Origin: Bacteroidota bacterium
Lineage (GTDB): Bacteria > Bacteroidota > Bacteroidia > Chitinophagales > Chitinophagaceae
Direction of reading: 5' to 3'
DNA length: 64,000 nucleotides
NCBI GenBank assembly: GCA_016712665.1
Contig: JADJQP010000004.1
Location: 262,809 to 326,808 of the forward strand
Every line of letters starts with the position of its first letter. The stretch's first letter is position 1. Positions 55,004 through 63,928 of this stretch are shown here, one piece after another. The notes beneath the pieces are model-generated. The model was given only the letters and a program-made list of their open reading frames with translations, was not told where the DNA came from and did not search any database. The position numbers and the translations under genes are program-made.

Positions 55004-55195
55004 ACTGAATATTTTTCAAATTCATTTTTGAATGGCACCAAATTTATGATTCCTTTGCTTGTTATAAGCTGTTTATTGGCTTTCTTGAAAATGAGAATGC
55101 ATGTTATACCACTTTAAAAAATTAAATCTAAATTGGTACAATATTTGTTTTCATTACATATTCATCCTATTTTTAATCTCAAAAACAAAAAACAA

Positions 55196-57115
55196 ATGAA
55201 GAAATTACTATTATCCATTGCAGCCTTGGCTTTATTTGCGCAAGGCTTTGCGCAGGCCAAAAGAAATTGCGGCTCACACGAACATCATTTGCAAATGCTG
55301 CAAAATGATCCGGCTTATGTGATAGCACATGAGCAAATTGAAAAGCAAACTCGTGATTTTGAGGCCAATCCTCAAAAAAAGACACGCGCCGTAAAGACGA
55401 TACCGGTTGTTTTTCATGTTGTATATAATACAGCCGCTCAAAATGTAAGCGATGCACAGGTTCAGTCTCAATTAGCCGTGTTGAATGCTGACTTCCGAAA
55501 ATTGAATGCCGACTGGACGAACACACCTGCTGTGTTTCAGGGTTTAGTAGCGGATTGCGAAATTCAATTTTGCCTGGCTCAGCAAGATCCAAACGGAAAT
55601 GCCACCACTGGTATTAATAGAGTAAGCACTGCGGTGACTTCATTTAGTACTAATAACGCCGTTAAATATAGTGCACAAGGTGGTGCCAATATTTGGGATC
55701 GAAATAAATACTTAAACATTTGGGTTTGCAACCTGAGCGGTGGCGTATTAGGTTATGCTCAATTTCCAGGTGGCGCAGCTGCAACTGACGGAGTTGTAAT
55801 TACCTATACCGGCTTTGGTACAATGGGTACAGCGCAAGCACCTTTCAATAAAGGCAGAACAGCAACTCATGAAGTTGGTCATTGGTTAAACCTATATCAT
55901 ATTTGGGGTGATGATGGCACTAGTTGTAATGGAAGCGATTTAGTGGGTGATACTCCGAATCAAGCTGACGAAAACTATGGCTGTCCTGCATTTCCAGCGG
56001 TTTCATGCGCGAACGGTCCAAATGGCGACATGTTTATGAACTATATGGATTATACCGATGATGCTTGTATGTATATGTTTAGTGCTGGTCAAAAAACACG
56101 TATGGATGCTTTATTCATTGCAGGTGGCGCAAGAGTTTCTCTGCTTACTTCACCAGGATGTACGCCACCGGTAGTGGGTGCCTGCGGTGTTCCTTCAGGA
56201 CTAAATGCTACTGCTATTACCGGAACCACAGCTACCCTAAACTGGACTGCCGTACCAAACGCAGTTAGCTACAATGTGCAATACCGCTTATTGAATGCAG
56301 CAAACTGGACCACCACCACCTCTGCTAGCAATTCAAAAGCCCTTACAGGACTTACTGCCGGCTCTACGTATCAGTACCAAATACAAACGGTTTGCAACTT
56401 AGCTTCCAGTGCGTATTCTAGTATCGCTACCTTTAACACAACAGCTGTTGGTGGCGGATGCACTAATAATTATGAAAGCAATAATACCAGACAAACGGCA
56501 ACCCTTATTGCTACCAATACCAACATATTGTCAATGATTGGAAGCACTACAGATAAAGATTGGTATCGAATTACTACTACCAATGCAGCACCTAAACTAA
56601 AAGTGACGCTTTCTACCTTGCCATTCGATTATGATGTACGTTTATACAATGCAAACGGAACACAAATCGGAATTTCGCAATTGGGTGGAGTATCTACCGA
56701 AACCATTAAGTACAATTCGTCTGCCGTTGGTGCCACTTATTACATACAAGTGTATGGATACAATGGAGCCTTCAGCTTAAGTAATTGCTATACTTTGAAC
56801 GCTAGCACCAGCAATGTAAACTGGCGTTTAGATGGCAGCGAAAATGATGAACTTACTAATAAAACAGAATTAAATATCTTCCCGAACCCGGCCAAGGATA
56901 AGATTGCCGTTCAATTTTATGCAGAAGCCAATAAAAATGTGATGATTAATGTGTACAATTCCATTGGACAACGAATTGTATCTGAAAATAATAACACAGT
57001 AGAAGGTGAAAATCAATTTTCATTTGATCTTCAAAATCTTTCAAATGGTATTTATATCATGGAGATGATTCATGACGATGAAAGAAAAGTTCAAAAATTC
57101 ACTATTCAGAAATAA
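55196..57115 (+). CDS. M43-family (pappalysin-like) zinc metallopeptidase with FN3, PPC-like and T9SS domains
   Basis: ATG 55196 starts a signal peptide (KKLLLSIAALALFAQGFAQ), giving 639 residues. A propeptide (ending about residue 60, KTRAVKTIPVVFHVVYN) precedes the catalytic domain with TATHEVGHWLNLYHIWGD (HExxHxxxxxH with the zinc ligands at about 225) and NYMDYTDDACMYMFSAGQKT (Met-turn). Then come an FN3 domain (TATLNWTAVPNAVSYNVQYR), a PPC-like domain (DKDWYRITTTNAAPKLKV) and the T9SS sorting domain (NIFPNPAKDKIAVQFYAEA to the end). It is secreted. It follows the M12B peptidase and ends at a strong terminator. Confidence 0.94.
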   Translation: MKKLLLSIAALALFAQGFAQAKRNCGSHEHHLQMLQNDPAYVIAHEQIEKQTRDFEANPQKKTRAVKTIPVVFHVVYNTAAQNVSDAQVQSQLAVLNADFRKLNADWTNTPAVFQGLVADCEIQFCLAQQDPNGNATTGINRVSTAVTSFSTNNAVKYSAQGGANIWDRNKYLNIWVCNLSGGVLGYAQFPGGAAATDGVVITYTGFGTMGTAQAPFNKGRTATHEVGHWLNLYHIWGDDGTSCNGSDLVGDTPNQADENYGCPAFPAVSCANGPNGDMFMNYMDYTDDACMYMFSAGQKTRMDALFIAGGARVSLLTSPGCTPPVVGACGVPSGLNATAITGTTATLNWTAVPNAVSYNVQYRLLNAANWTTTTSASNSKALTGLTAGSTYQYQIQTVCNLASSAYSSIATFNTTAVGGGCTNNYESNNTRQTATLIATNTNILSMIGSTTDKDWYRITTTNAAPKLKVTLSTLPFDYDVRLYNANGTQIGISQLGGVSTETIKYNSSAVGATYYIQVYGYNGAFSLSNCYTLNASTSNVNWRLDGSENDELTNKTELNIFPNPAKDKIAVQFYAEANKNVMINVYNSIGQRIVSENNNTVEGENQFSFDLQNLSNGIYIMEMIHDDERKVQKFTIQK

Positions 57116-57132
57116 TACGAATCCGTACAGGT

Positions 57133-57167
57133 AAAAAATCCGGTTGCTCTGCAACCGGATTTTTTTT
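57133..57167 (+). terminator. Rho-independent terminator after the M43 peptidase gene
   Basis: AATCCGGTTGC (57137-57147), a TCT loop and GCAACCGGATT (57151-57161) form a perfect 11-bp stem, followed by seven T. It is 18 bp after the stop codon and closes the protease transcript. Confidence 0.95.
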
Positions 57168-57240
57168 GCATGATAACAGCTTTCCAATAATTATGAAACG
57201 AGCGACCAATTTGTAAAAGGCTTGCAGTACATTCGCGTAT

Positions 57241-58137
57241 ATGTTTCCATTTTCCAAAAACAAACATTTCCTAATTGGGGGCATTACAGTCAGCATGTTA
57301 ATTTGGGGGATGAGTTGGCCAAGTGCAAAAATACTCTCGCACTATGGACAGCCTATTGAGATTGCCTTCATACGGTTTGTTTTCACCTTTATTTCATTGT
57401 TGTTTATTCTCAAGTTTCTTAAAATCAATCTTGCAATCACCAAAAAAGGAATCCCTTCCTTGTTTTTTGCAGCTACGCTTATTGCTTTATATAGTATGCT
57501 ATTTTTTACTGGCATTTTAAAGGGAATGCCTGGTGCCGGTGGCGTTTTGGTTACCACTATGACTCCTATTATGTCGTATGTACTAGTGATGATTATTAAA
57601 AAACGAACTCCAACAACGAAGGAAATGCTTGGATTGGGTATCGGATTTGTAGCTGGTTGTATTTTATTAAGCGTTTGGAACCAATCCTCGACTATTTTAC
57701 AATCAGGAAATCTATTTTTTATACTCTCCACTTTGGTATGGGCCGTATTGAGCCGAGTAACGGCACTTTCCTTTAATTATGGATCGCCACTAGCCTTTAC
57801 TTTGTGGATGTATTTGATATGCATTTTCATCTTGGCTTTATTTATCAATTTTCAGTCAGTGCAACAAATTCTATTGAAGGGGGATTTGAAATTCTGGTTG
57901 AATATGTCCTTTAATGGTATCATCAATACCGGACTCGCAACTACTTTTTTCTTTTATGCGACTTCAAAAATTGGCGCAGAAAAAACCAGTAGTTTTATTT
58001 ATATCGTGCCCTTTGCAGCCGCTTTTTCTTCCTATATTGCCATCGGCGAAATCATTAAATGGAATACGCTAGTTGGAGGCATTTTGGGAATTGCCGCAGT
58101 ATGGGTAATCAATAGAAAGAATCAAGAAATAAAATAG
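57241..58137 (+). CDS. EamA/DMT-family transporter
   Basis: 298 residues in ten membrane helices arranged as two EamA halves. The first begins FLIGGITVSMLIWGMSWPSA, with MPGAGGVLVTTMTPIMSYVLV in the loop of helices 3-4, and the second begins ILQSGNLFFILSTLVWAVLS, with EKTSSFIYIVPFAAAFSSYI near the end. DMT members export amino acids, nucleotides or other metabolites; the substrate is not evident. The gene starts about 75 bp after the terminator and is monocistronic. Confidence 0.92.
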   Translation: MFPFSKNKHFLIGGITVSMLIWGMSWPSAKILSHYGQPIEIAFIRFVFTFISLLFILKFLKINLAITKKGIPSLFFAATLIALYSMLFFTGILKGMPGAGGVLVTTMTPIMSYVLVMIIKKRTPTTKEMLGLGIGFVAGCILLSVWNQSSTILQSGNLFFILSTLVWAVLSRVTALSFNYGSPLAFTLWMYLICIFILALFINFQSVQQILLKGDLKFWLNMSFNGIINTGLATTFFFYATSKIGAEKTSSFIYIVPFAAAFSSYIAIGEIIKWNTLVGGILGIAAVWVINRKNQEIK

Positions 58138-58183
58138 TGCCTGGTCTATTTCAGAAAAAACAATAGGCTGTGATTTATTAAAA

Positions 58184-59269
58184 TTATCGCGCGTCAAAAT
58201 CGATTACAACTCGATCGCTTGTTGGATGGGCCTGACAGCTTAGGATAAAACCATTGTCGACTTCGTCTTTCTCCAACGCATAATTAACTTCCATCGCCAC
58301 AGTCCCTTCCATCACTTTGGCACGACAGGTACAACAAACACCGCCTTTGCAGGCAAATGGCAAATCAGCTCCCTGTTTTAACGCGGCATCCAAAATGGTA
58401 TCGCCACCAAATTGTAAGGGGAAATCAATACTCCTGTCATCAATTTTTATGGTTACCATACTAACCTTTCCTTGGTCTGCAATGCGAGATTCTTGATATA
58501 CTTGTTTCGCTTTGCCTGAACTATCAGAAGTAAACAACTCAAAATGGATTTTCGAAGATTAAACCCCCTTTGCTTCCAAAAAATTCTATACCGACAAAAT
58601 CATTTCTTCTGGTCCGCACATAAAAAATTGATCTATATTCCGGTAATCAATCAGCTTTGAAAACAATTGTTCACATTTTGGGCCATCAATTCTTCCGTAA
58701 TTAATATCTGACTCCATGCGTTCGCGACTTAAAATATGAAACACCTGCAATCGTCCGATATATCTATTTTTTAAGGCCTCAATTTCCTCCCGAAAAATAA
58801 TTGAATAAAAATTTTGGTTTCCAAAAACCAATGTAAACGTGCTTGAGGTTTCAGTTTGTAAAATGGATTTCATCAAACTAATAACGGGTGTAATACCACT
58901 ACCTGCTGCAAAAGCCATATAGTTATGAGAAGCAGTAGCATCTAAACTGCTTGTGAAATTACCCATAGGTGTCATTACCTCCAACATATCGCCCACACGC
59001 ATTTCATTGTTTGCATACGTTGAAAAACGTCCACCATGTACCTGCTTAATCGCTACCCGAAAATCATGCTCAAGCGGACTGCTGCATAAGGAGTAAGAAC
59101 GTCGAAGTTCTTCGTCATTAATTTGTTTTTTTATGGTTATGTACTGACCGGCATTGTATGAAAATTCAGATTGCAATTCAGTAGGAATTTCAAAGGCAAC
59201 GGAAACACAAGTCGCTGTTTCTCTTCGGATATCGCAAATTTTTAGGGAATGAAATTGTGGTTTGGCCAT
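58184..59269 (-). pseudogene. PaaE-like flavin/2Fe-2S oxidoreductase, interrupted by two in-frame stop codons
   Basis: From ATG 59269 the frame encodes a ferredoxin-NADP-reductase-like module: LRRSYSLCSSPLEHDFRVAI (FAD binding), FAAGSGITPVISLMKSILQ (NAD(P) binding) and IDQFFMCGPEEMILSV, then TAG at 58586-58588. In the same frame the reading continues NFLEAKGV, then TAA (58559-58561), then SSKIHFELFTSD and a C-terminal plant-type 2Fe-2S domain with ADLPFACKGGVCCTCRAKV (cysteine ligands). The intact protein would have about 360 residues, as in PaaE/PaaK, which passes electrons to phenylacetyl-CoA epoxidase or similar. No other paa genes are near. Two substitutions 27 bases apart are not a homopolymer slip. 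Confidence 0.85.
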
Positions 59270-59359
59270 CAAATAGGATTATGTATAGAATCGAGATCGT
59301 TAGAATATTGATAATGCCAGCAAAGATAATCGAAAAATTAATAGAATAAATTTCCAGCA

Positions 59360-60136
59360 TTAGGAAGATTGCAAAGCGGCATCCTTCATTTCTTTAGACA
59401 ATTCGGCACCCAAGTACCGATCAATAAGATAATGTACCAAATAAATAATAGGTGTAATGAGCAAGGCCACCACAAATTTATAGGAATACCCCACCAGGGC
59501 AATCGCTAGTACTTTTGGGAAACTCCAGCCCTGTCCAATTTTGAACGCGATAAAAATGACCACTAGACTGTCGATCAATTGAGATACAATTGTGGAACCT
59601 GTTGCACGAAGCCATATCTTCTTTTCACCGGTAAGCAATTTAATTTTATGAAAAACAAACACATCCAACACTTGTCCAATTAGAAACGCCACAATCGAAC
59701 CCACGATAATCCACATACCTTGTCCAAAAATTTGCGCATAGGCCATTTGCATATTCGGAATCCCCTTCTCAGCATTCACACCCACCCACCAGTCTGCCGG
59801 TACTAAGTGGATAGCACCAAATGCGGCTAAAAAGGAAAAGCTAATTAATGCTACCGTTAAATAAGACAAAAAACGAACCCCTCGCATTCCGTAATACTCA
59901 TTGATGATATCGGTCATAATAAACACTATCGGCCACAATAACACGCCTGCTGTTAAATTAAAGGATAAACCCTGCTCCCCAAAAAGTGAAAAGTAAATGG
60001 TCTCGATACCTATCGTTTTTTCAAGAGAAAAAATTTTTCCGCCAATGAATTCAGCAACCAATGCATTGGTAATAAAAACGCCTGCAAGTATTAGAAATAA
60101 TTTGGTAGATTTATCTCTAAGAATTTGATGAATCAT
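59360..60136 (-). CDS. Queuosine precursor transporter (YhhQ/VUT family)
   Basis: 258 residues with six or so membrane helices. Core segments are ETIYFSLFGEQGLSFNLTAG, VLLWPIVFIMTDIINEYYGM, FLIGQVLDVFVFHKIKLLTG, then STIVSQLIDSLVVIFIAFKI and VALLITPIIYLVHYLIDRYL. These match the COG1738 family, which imports 7-deazaguanine precursors of queuosine. The hydrophilic tail (GAELSKEMKDAALQSS) is short. No queuosine synthesis gene is in the window. It is divergent from the DUF2147 gene. Confidence 0.93.
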   Translation of the reverse strand: MIHQILRDKSTKLFLILAGVFITNALVAEFIGGKIFSLEKTIGIETIYFSLFGEQGLSFNLTAGVLLWPIVFIMTDIINEYYGMRGVRFLSYLTVALISFSFLAAFGAIHLVPADWWVGVNAEKGIPNMQMAYAQIFGQGMWIIVGSIVAFLIGQVLDVFVFHKIKLLTGEKKIWLRATGSTIVSQLIDSLVVIFIAFKIGQGWSFPKVLAIALVGYSYKFVVALLITPIIYLVHYLIDRYLGAELSKEMKDAALQSS

Positions 60137-60222
60137 AAGGCAAGGCTGAATGGAACGTAAAAGTAAGAAAGCAATCTTTTATTTTATACATTAATTCAAT
60201 ATCTTGCATTAAAATTAGTAAT

Positions 60223-60666
60223 ATGAAATTTATGTACTCCCTCTTAATTGCGCTTGTTTGGTCCTTTGCAGGCATCGCACAAGACGCGTCTAATTCCATT
60301 ATTGGATTGTGGAAAAATGGTGAAGGTACCGGACATATTGAGATTTACAAAACCACATCCGGACATTACGCCGGCAAAATTGTATGGCTCAAAGAACCCA
60401 TCGATGAAGAAACGGGTAAACCAAAATTGGATAAACGCAATCCTGACAAATCAAAAAGAACACAACCTACATTAGGTTTGATTAATTTACGTGGTTTTAA
60501 ATATGATGCCGATGATAAAGAGTGGAATGGACATATTTATGACCCCAAAAATGGCAAAGACTATTCGTGTAAGGCCTCCCTTAAAGATGCCAATACCCTG
60601 AAGGTAAGAGGTTATATAGGCATCTCTCTCATTGGAAGAACGGATACTTGGACACGAATTAAATAA
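60223..60666 (+). CDS. DUF2147-family secreted protein
   Basis: 147 residues. A signal peptide (KFMYSLLIALVWSFAGIAQ) is followed by the DUF2147 core: IIGLWKNGEGTGHIEIYKT, HYAGKIVWLKEPIDEETGKP, then LINLRGFKYDADDKEWNGHI and YDPKNGKDYSCKASLKDANT, ending RGYIGISLIGRTDTWTRI. The fold is a small beta-barrel resembling lipocalins; the role is unknown. It is probably periplasmic and monocistronic. Confidence 0.9.
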   Translation: MKFMYSLLIALVWSFAGIAQDASNSIIGLWKNGEGTGHIEIYKTTSGHYAGKIVWLKEPIDEETGKPKLDKRNPDKSKRTQPTLGLINLRGFKYDADDKEWNGHIYDPKNGKDYSCKASLKDANTLKVRGYIGISLIGRTDTWTRIK

Positions 60667-60735
60667 GGGTCCATTGTCATTATTTTAACCTTTGCTTTTG
60701 TTTTCGGCTTTGGTTTTACCTTACAAACAAGAACA

Positions 60736-61170
60736 TTGCATTCGAAATTTAATCATTCAACAATCGATGACACCTCCTTTTTTAGAAGCAATTCGTATCC
60801 GGCACTGATTCCGAAATTTACCATTGGTAAGGAATGGCAAAAACACATTCACAGAGATGTGGTATTATATGGTGGGGCTGATATCGGCTTTGGCGCAATG
60901 AAAAATCCAAAGATGGATATAACCCAAAAATATGCTATGGGTAGTTTTTTTAGTTATTCGGCCAATCAAACGGCTTCGGTATGGATGTTACACCTTTCTG
61001 CACGTCCATTTTTAGGAATGCGAATCAATTGGAATCGATTGGTAGTTGGATATGAAGCCTCACTTCCGGTCAATTACACGCAAGCCATTGGTGAAAATGT
61101 TAGAAATGTGGGCAAACCCATATTGCAACATCAATTGAATTTTGGTTATCAAATAAAAAAGAAAAAATGA
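60736..61170 (+). CDS. Putative beta-barrel envelope protein, N-terminus probably incomplete
   Basis: 144 residues from a TTG at 60736. The frame is open back to a TAA at 60664-60666 and upstream codons give a hydrophobic stretch (VIILTFAFVFGFGFT) that could be a degraded signal, but no ATG. The protein has strand-like segments such as VVLYGGADIGFGAMKN, MLHLSARPFLGMRINW and LVVGYEASLPVNYT, ending in IQHQLNFGYQI-like aromatic-aliphatic alternation, which suggests an outer-membrane barrel fragment. It may be a remnant of a longer gene or have a lost start. It converges with fabG. Confidence 0.45.
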   Translation: MHSKFNHSTIDDTSFFRSNSYPALIPKFTIGKEWQKHIHRDVVLYGGADIGFGAMKNPKMDITQKYAMGSFFSYSANQTASVWMLHLSARPFLGMRINWNRLVVGYEASLPVNYTQAIGENVRNVGKPILQHQLNFGYQIKKKK

Positions 61171-61182
61171 GACGTGCCGGCA

Positions 61183-61938
61183 TTAGATGCATAAACCACC
61201 ACAGACACTTATCACCTGACCGGTAATATAGTTTCCCATATCACTTGCTAAAAATAAGGCGGTATTGGCAATATCTTCAGCAGATGCAAATCGTTGTAAG
61301 GGAATACCTGCCCTATACTTTTCGGCACCCTCCCCTTCCTGCAAATAGGAGGTCATATCGGTTTCTACAAAACCCGGAGCAATGGCATTGCAACGAATAT
61401 TACGACTCCCAATTTCTTTTGCGATTGATTTGGTAAATCCAATGACGCCTGCTTTGCTGGCTGCATAACTGCTTTGCCCTGCATTGCCTATTTCACCTAT
61501 TACCGAACTCATATTAATGATACTACCCGATTTGGCCTTCATCATCGGGCGCATCACTTGCTTGGTCATATTAAAAACCGATTTGAGGTTGATTGCCATT
61601 ACATCATCCCACTGCTCTTCAGTCATTCGCAGCAGTAGGTTGTCTTTTGAAATACCTGCATTGTTGACGCAAATATCAACCGTACCAAAATCTTTCACCA
61701 CTTCAGCGACCAAAGCTTCGCAATCGGCAAAAATCCCTGCATTGCTTTTATAGGCTTTTGCCCTTACACCTATTGCCAAACATCTTTCTTCTAAAGCCTT
61801 GCTTCTTTCTGCGCTGCTGTCGCTGATGTATGTGAAGGCCACCTGGCAACCTTGCTCAGCAAATTTCAGTACGATGGCTTCACCGATACCTCGGCTTCCT
61901 CCGGTGATAATAGCAACTTTATTTTCGAGCAATTTCAT
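61183..61938 (-). CDS. fabG: 3-oxoacyl-[acyl-carrier-protein] reductase
   Basis: 251 residues, an SDR enzyme of fatty acid elongation using NADPH. The cofactor loop is AIITGGSRGIGEAIVLKFAE, with CVNNAGISKDNLLLRMTEE after it. The catalytic tetrad is seen as MSSVIGEIGNAGQSSYAASKAG (Ser, Tyr, Lys) and the first Asn in DVMAINLKSVFNMTKQV. The segment RCNAIAPGFVETDMT is typical for FabG. It is full length. Other short-chain dehydrogenases are possible, but the pattern favours FabG. Confidence 0.93.
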   Translation of the reverse strand: MKLLENKVAIITGGSRGIGEAIVLKFAEQGCQVAFTYISDSSAERSKALEERCLAIGVRAKAYKSNAGIFADCEALVAEVVKDFGTVDICVNNAGISKDNLLLRMTEEQWDDVMAINLKSVFNMTKQVMRPMMKAKSGSIINMSSVIGEIGNAGQSSYAASKAGVIGFTKSIAKEIGSRNIRCNAIAPGFVETDMTSYLQEGEGAEKYRAGIPLQRFASAEDIANTALFLASDMGNYITGQVISVCGGLCI

Positions 61939-62056
61939 ATAAATTAGATTTGAGATGAGCGTATTGAGATGAGAGAAATTATCTATCCCATAATTTTAAA
62001 AGCACAAAATAGGTATGAATTTTCAAATTTTCAAATTCACACATTTTCAAATTGCT

Positions 62057-62625
62057 TTACCTACATTTTTTATATCGAAAGCAATCAACCAGATGGTCGT
62101 TTACCATGCCGGCGGCCTGCATATAAGCATATACAATAGTAGAACCTACAAACTTAAATCCGCGTTTATAAAGATCCTTGCTCATCGCATCACTTTCGGG
62201 CGAGGTGGCCTGAATGTGCTTGTGTTCTCCATGTTTGTTGATAATTGTTTTATTATTTACAAATTGCCAAACATAATTATCAAAACTTCCAAATTCTTTT
62301 GAATAGCCATGAAAGCTTGTGCATTGGTAATGGTAGCGCGAATTTTCAATTGGTTTCGAATGATCCCTGCATCTTGTAAAAGACTTTGTACTTTGATCTC
62401 GTCATACTTGGCAATTTTCTTATAATTAAATTTGTCAAAGGCCTTTCGGAAGTTTTCACGTTTGTATAAAATGGTTTTCCAACTAAGCCCTGCTTGAAAG
62501 GTATCCAGCACAATAAATTCAAAATGTTTCAAATCATCATGTACAGGCATACCCCATTCTTCGTCGTGGTATTGTATCATGAGTGGGTCGTTGGATGGCC
62601 AGAGGCAGCGGGTAATAGAAGGCAT
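62057..62625 (-). CDS. tag: 3-methyladenine DNA glycosylase I (Tag), frameshifted
   Basis: The enzyme removes 3-methyladenine from DNA. The start RCLWPSNDPLMIQYHDEEWG matches the E. coli N-terminus and includes a zinc-ligand cysteine and histidine. AGLSWKTILYKRENFRKAFD follows. After AFMAIQK the frame is lost; adding one base in the T run 62297-62300 (A on the coding strand) restores EFGSFDNYVWQFVNN, then SKDLYKRGFKFVGSTIVYAY and AAGMVNDHL, and a final RYKKCR-like end with the last zinc ligands, stopping at 62057-62059. Joined length is about 189 residues, normal for Tag. Confidence 0.88.
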
Positions 62626-62665
62626 GGTATTAATAACTGGGATGAATAATCAATTTTTGAATATA

Positions 62666-63040
62666 CTATCTTTCGGAATGAAGGGCAATCCGATTTCCTT
62701 CTGTATCTACAATAAAGGCATAGTAACCTGTTTCCTCTCCAATCAAGGTTTTGGGAACAATAATTCTGCCCCCAACCGCTGTGGCCCGATCAAGTACTAG
62801 GTTCACATCTGGGTTTGCATTTAAATACAACAAGGAACCTGCCCCACTTGGAATGTATCCTTCTCCAAAACAAATAGCCCCGCTTACTTTGCCTTCCGTA
62901 GCCGGAAAAAAGGCCATTTTATAGCCCTGAATTTCGGTTATGGTCATGGTAATATCAAAAATCGTTTCGTAGAAATGTTTGGCCCTTGCGAAGTCTGTAA
63001 CAGGTATTTCAAACCAATTGATCATGTTTTGCGCTAGCAT
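62666..63040 (-). CDS. VOC-family (glyoxalase/bleomycin-resistance) protein
   Basis: 124 residues. A single glyoxalase-fold unit: MINWFEIPVTDFARAKHFY at the start, FDITMTITEIQGYKMAFFP, then AGSLLYLNANPDVNLVLDRA and YAFIVDTEGNRIALHS at the end. VOC members of this size include lyases, isomerases and antibiotic-binding proteins; the substrate cannot be assigned. ATG 63025 (MINWFEIP) is an equally good start. It is divergent from the AIM24-like gene. Confidence 0.88.
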   Translation of the reverse strand: MLAQNMINWFEIPVTDFARAKHFYETIFDITMTITEIQGYKMAFFPATEGKVSGAICFGEGYIPSGAGSLLYLNANPDVNLVLDRATAVGGRIIVPKTLIGEETGYYAFIVDTEGNRIALHSER

Positions 63041-63136
63041 GCTAGAATATTTTGCATAAATGTAGGATTTTATAAGATAATTCGCAAGCCACGAGCTTTG
63101 AATTCGAATATTCTATAATTTTGAAAAAAAAATACA

Positions 63137-63928
63137 ATGAGCGCACACGAAATAGATTACAGAATACATGGCGAAGAAATGCAACATGTCGAAATTGAAC
63201 TTGATCCAAATGAAACGGCGATTGCCGAAAGTGGAGCCTTTATGATGATGGATGATGGCATCCAAATGGAAACTATTTTTGGAGATGGAAGTCAACAAAC
63301 AGGCGGTTTAATGGGGAAATTATTTAGTGCCGGAAAACGACTCCTTACTGGTGAAAGCCTATTTATGACTGCCTTTACCAATATCGGCCAAGGAAAAAAA
63401 CAAGTCCACTTTGCATCCCCCTATCCAGGTAAAATTATCGCAATGGATTTGCGCGAGTATGGTGGCAAAATAACTTGTCAAAAAGATGCCTTCCTGTGCG
63501 CTGCCAAGGGAGTAAGTGTCGGTATTGAATTTCAAAGAAAATTAGGAACCGGCATTTTTGGTGGCGAGGGGTTTATTATGCAAAAGCTAGAAGGGGATGG
63601 AATGGCTTTTGTGCATGCCGGTGGCCATGTACACGAACGAACTTTATTGCCCGGCGAAGTTCTAAAAATTGATACAGGTTGTGTAGTAGCGTATACCAAA
63701 GAAATTGATTTTGATATACAATTTGTTGGAGGTATCAAAAATACCATATTTGGAGGCGAAGGTCTCTTTTTTGCAACCCTGCGTGGCCCAGGCAAGGTTT
63801 GGATTCAATCGCTTCCTATCAGTAGATTGGCTTCGAGGGTAATGGCTTACGGCACCTTTGGAAGACGAAAAGAAGAAGGCGGCATTTTGGGCGGTCTTGG
63901 TAATTTGTTGGATGGAGACGGCATTTAA
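63137..63928 (+). CDS. TIGR00266/AIM24-family protein
   Basis: 263 residues. It starts with ITHEIDYRIHGEEMQ-like sequence (AHEIDYRIHGEEMQHVEIEL) and contains repeated short beta segments: ETAIAESGAFMMMDDGIQME, GESLFMTAFTNIGQGKKQVH, LRGPGKVWIQSLPISRLASR and the glycine-rich end RRKEEGGILGGLGNLLDGDG. The pattern fits the AIM24/TIGR00266 family, whose biochemical role is unknown; the yeast homologue affects mitochondrial membrane organisation. It is complete within the window. Confidence 0.92.
   Translation: MSAHEIDYRIHGEEMQHVEIELDPNETAIAESGAFMMMDDGIQMETIFGDGSQQTGGLMGKLFSAGKRLLTGESLFMTAFTNIGQGKKQVHFASPYPGKIIAMDLREYGGKITCQKDAFLCAAKGVSVGIEFQRKLGTGIFGGEGFIMQKLEGDGMAFVHAGGHVHERTLLPGEVLKIDTGCVVAYTKEIDFDIQFVGGIKNTIFGGEGLFFATLRGPGKVWIQSLPISRLASRVMAYGTFGRRKEEGGILGGLGNLLDGDGI

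Noticed and set aside
9130..59269. Alternative genetic code or general stop-codon readthrough, suggested by in-frame TAA/TAG in rluD and the PaaE-like gene.
   Set aside because: Dozens of other genes end at ordinary TAA, TAG or TGA at expected lengths, so reassignment is not supported.
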